Positions 60,643 through 64,000 of a stretch of DNA of 64,000 nucleotides are shown here, in pieces. Numbering within the stretch: the first letter of the stretch is position 1; each line of letters starts with the position of its first letter. A program made the translations under genes and the position numbers. The notes beneath the pieces are model-generated. The model did no database searches. It saw only the letters and a program-made list of their open reading frames with translations, and had not been told where the DNA came from. Source of the DNA: Cyanoderma ruficeps (Eukaryota > Chordata > Aves > Passeriformes > Timaliidae); NCBI GenBank assembly GCA_008694505.1, contig VZDJ01000064.1:62001-126000 (forward strand), written 5' to 3'.

Positions 60643-63600
60643 GGCTATTATTCACCTTCAGCCAGCACTTTCAGGAATATGCATCTTGAACAGTTTTGTA
60701 TCTCTACTACCAAAAAGCAATAAATTAAGGTGATAAAAGTAAGGTTAGGATGATTTAGCAATACTGAAATACAGAAATTCCCACAGTAATAGCAAATCCT
60801 GTATTTTTATACATTCATGTGGACAAGATATAAGAAGAACCTTACATAAACTAACAAAGTGAGTCAGAAGGTCAGTTCATTCTTACAAAGGGAGATAATT
60901 TTGCCTTGGTGAAGATGGTGTAACAACAGAAAAGCTGGTGCAGAACTTCCAACAAAGTGTGCTTCTGAGGACAAAGGAAAGTCAACTAGGAGCACTGCAA
61001 AGTCAAGCATAGTTTAAAATGGCCTCTGAATTCCTGACACATAGAATATTCCTTCAGGAAAAAAAAAAAAAGGAAACAACACCAAAAAAACACCAACTGA
61101 CTGGACCAGCCAGCTGTGATTACTTCAACTTTTCTGTCTCAAAAGCAGTTAGCATGGCAATGAAAATACAGCAGTGTTAGCAGAGTCAGAGACTATTTTC
61201 AAGAACAAAATGGGCCCAAATTGTTTTCCTTAAATTCAAGTACCAAAAAATGCAGGATCAATTTTAAATACATGTAAACAAACCCAATTGTCTGAATAAT
61301 CCATTAGGTGGTGCTTTTAAGGAAAATTTCCTTGCTTGGAGTCTGAGCTCCCTAAAAAAGAATTGTATAGGCAGGGTAAGATAGTATCAGCCCACAGAGG
61401 AAGCTGTAGAAAAAGCCTCTCTCTAACAGAGCCATCCACCTGCCAAAGCCACAGCAGTGTTCTTCCTCAAGTGCACAAAAAAACCCAGGACAAAACCTAA
61501 AACTTTGAAAAAAGAAGAAGGTAAGTACTGTACTTTAAAAGTCTTCTTTTTGTCACCACATTTGTGACAAAGCTAACAAGAAGAAAGTCTACGTGCCTTC
61601 CACTACCCCATCACCACACAGGGACATCCCTTATGCTGCAAAAGGCCAAATCCTCCCAAAAAACTCAAAATGGGAAAAACAGATGTATGCTCTCATTCTT
61701 TCTCTCAGGAGCTCTTACAAATTTTGCAATAGCTGAGACAGATTTCTAGAACAGCTGGCAAAAATATATAAAAGCTGTTTATTCTTTTCTACTCAGCTAG
61801 CTGTAAGTTTGGTTGCATCAAATCCAGTCCTCAAAAAAGGGTGGAAACACTACATTCTTCATTTTTAGCTCCTTTCCCATTTGCAAGGGATAAATGTGTT
61901 AACAGAGCTAAGGGAGAAAGAGTCTCTATAACAAGCAGAGCAACTGATTTAAAGTTCTCTTATTTACAGTCAACAGGAGAATCAAATAGACTGGACACTG
62001 CTAAGAGAACACAATGGATTTGATAACGTTCCCATGTCACATACCCTGTCTTTGTACACAGTAGGAAGTGGGTATACTTAGGCTCTCCAGCACAAATACA
62101 ATAAAAAAAAAGAATACAGATATATCTGCTGTATCTTAAAACATCCTTTTCAAGTAGCTTTTTCTTCAGATATACTACAGTGTGATACTTCCATGTATTA
62201 TGTAACAGCAAGGACTGAAATCAAAGAAATATTTGCTTACTTCAAGAAGGTTTGTATGACCAATTATATCACTAAGAATAGAAATAATACATTCAATGGG
62301 TTCTTTGTCTTTTGCTATCAATGCAGAACAACATGAAATGAAAAAAAAAAGTATTTCATAGGCGTCATTAAGGCTACCTTCAGAAATAACAGCAAAACAA
62401 GAAGGACAAAGTATGTTTTTTAGGGATACATTGATACAGTAGGTTAAGAAAACCCCTCACAAATAAAACCTCCCTCAAAATTAATACGATTGTGAAACAC
62501 CATAGGAAGCTAACAGCTCAAGATATACAACAGATTTTTTTAACATTTCTTTCTTCTCAGGCTTATTATTTTCTCTTTCACACAAACCTACAAAAGAAAA
62601 AACTCCAGTTTTCCTTTTTGTATTATCTACCTAATCTGCTCAATCTAGATGATCATGTGGCATACCTATATGTATGTAATTTCAAGCAAATTCAAAAGTC
62701 ATATAGAGCAGCTTAATTTACAAGCTGTTTCAAAGGGAACAGAAGAAAAAAATCCTTTTTCATACTAGAAAAATATTTTCCCCAAATGCACCTGTCCTGA
62801 AGTTCACACTTAATAAAAGCCAGATGTACTTCTAATACACTGATCCCTGCTCTTAATGCCAGTTTTCCCACTGCACCACCTTAACCCAGAAAGTAGCACA
62901 GCATAGTTTTATATATCATTAAAATGTTTAAACCAAACAACACATTTTTATAATCCTAGCAATTCTCACAAAACTAAGCAGAATAAATACAGAAGCATTA
63001 AGAGACCTGCACTGTAGATGAAAAATCTCTTTTAGTCTTTCACTTAATAACACTGAGTAGTAAATGAATCAAATTACATTTCTCAAATAAGCCAGTCTTT
63101 ACCAACTAAAGCAAAAATATGCTAATTTGGCTTTAGCAAAGTTATTATCTAAAATTTGTTTTGGCTTCTAAGGTTTGTTTTAGCTAAGTGTAAACCTTTA
63201 TTTGAAGTTAGTCATATAGAACATCAGCCATGAGCCCGATCCCACATTCACTGAAATCAGTGGGAGCTCTTATCTTTAGCATTATCCACGAGATAAAAGG
63301 ACAAAACCTGTTTATTTTTAAGGCACTGTAAAAGCACTTAACAAGTTCACTTTACCACATGCCTTTTCAGTCACATCTCCGAGTCACAAGGACTACAAAG
63401 CAAAATGGCAAGTCCCCCCTCCACGGCTGCACCACGAGTTACATCACAGCCAGAGCTTCAGTTTTGCTTGGTACAAGCCTCCACCAACTCAAGGCAGCCT
63501 AAGCTTTGCAGCAGCATCTCTACTGAGTACGTATACAGCCCCTAAAATTGTTCCTTGGCTCTATTTTGGCCATAAATCTGCTCTAGGTGGCCGTCACAGA

Positions 63601-64000
63601 GAAGAACCAGACAAGAAAGCAGCTTTACCCTGAGGTCAGCACTGCCTAATAACCTTTTTGCCTGCATGCAGATGATGAGAGGGAACAGGTCCCAGGGGCA
63701 GCCCGGTGACCATCGAACACAGGCAGGCTCCAGGTCAACACCAGCACTGGGGACTGGACCTGGCACTGCTGCATCGTGCCACTGTGTGTCCCTGAGACCC
63801 CCTGTGCCTCAGGAGCCTGGTGCACTCTGCTAATAAAGAGCTGACCATAAAGGCGAGGGGACGGGGCCTCGTTTGAAAATCTGAGTGCTGTTCATTGTAT
63901 CCGTCCTGGATACAGCCTCAAATGTGTTCCAGGGATAAGAGACAACATGGGGCCAAGGATTCAGAGTAATACACCAGATAAAAGGGGTGTTTCTGAGGGT
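60643..64000. other. Non-coding DNA at right edge
   Basis: Mostly AT-rich sequence without a recognisable gene. An ancient repeat relic lies at 63232-63271. From about 63400 the GC and CpG content rises, and there is an AATAAA at 63832-63837 (plus strand) and a short perfect inverted repeat at 63896-63914. These may belong to an element or exon that continues beyond the window. Confidence 0.6.
63232..63271. repeat. Relic of an ancient near-palindromic interspersed repeat
   Basis: gagcccgatcccacattcac continues tgaaatcagtgggagctctt, with the perfect palindromic core cactga-aa-tcagtg at 63249-63262. The GATCCC...CACTGAAATCAGTGGGAGCTCTT layout is one I associate with a dispersed relic repeat in birds and reptiles, related in style to 22751-22785. 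Family name not assigned. Confidence 0.4.

Noticed and set aside
1..64000. tRNA, rRNA or microRNA genes
   Set aside because: I saw no tRNA A/B-box pairs with foldable context and no rRNA sequence; hairpin prediction for microRNAs cannot be done reliably by eye.

Overview
This window looks like vertebrate, most likely bird, nuclear DNA from a draft assembly. It is AT-rich and almost entirely non-coding, and the only convincing coding sequence is split by a 13-kb intron with clean GT/AG borders. The interspersed repeats are CR1 LINE fragments, including the 3' ends with ATTCTRTG-like octamers that mark bird CR1. There is no operon structure, no CRISPR array, no phage and no microbial gene. Runs of N (123 bases at 5516-5638, 5 bases at 40548-40552, single Ns at 1303, 16472 and 25328) sit mostly next to homopolymers or A/C-rich repeats.

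One gene is firmly identified: LHFPL2, a four-span membrane protein of the LHFPL family, on the minus strand. Its two coding exons (15942-16371 and 2581-2837) join in phase 1 to give a complete 228-residue protein, the length I know for the human protein. Reading right to left in gene orientation, the window holds more than 47 kb of 5' intronic or upstream DNA (16388-64000), a candidate splice acceptor 16 bases before the ATG, coding exon 1, a 13.1-kb intron, coding exon 2 with the stop, and about 2.6 kb of presumed 3' UTR and downstream DNA. No CpG-island promoter or 5' non-coding exon is visible, so the promoter probably lies beyond the right edge. Human LHFPL2 lies at 5q14, a region corresponding to the avian Z chromosome, so I infer that this is Z-linked sequence.

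The mobile-element content is concentrated at the right. A CR1 3' end lies at 31111-31210 (minus) and another at 56868-57145 (plus). A nested stack of at least four CR1 pieces occupies about 58170-60190, followed by one more eroded piece at 60426-60642. All are broken by stops, frameshifts and deletions. Two short near-palindromic sequences (22751-22785 and 63232-63271) look like relics of one ancient amniote repeat family. Simple repeats include a 48-base poly-A, a 40-base poly-T, a G-run, a (AAAC)n array, two A/C-rich low-complexity tracts and three small tandem duplications.

Everything else reads as intron or intergenic DNA. A few AT-rich stretches dense in homeodomain/POU-like sites may be regulatory. 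I found no undescribed multi-gene system. The items most worth a second look are the nested CR1 stack, an unexplained open stretch at 13437-13643, the CpG-rich first coding exon, a G-quadruplex candidate at 33232-33258 and the GC-richer right end.
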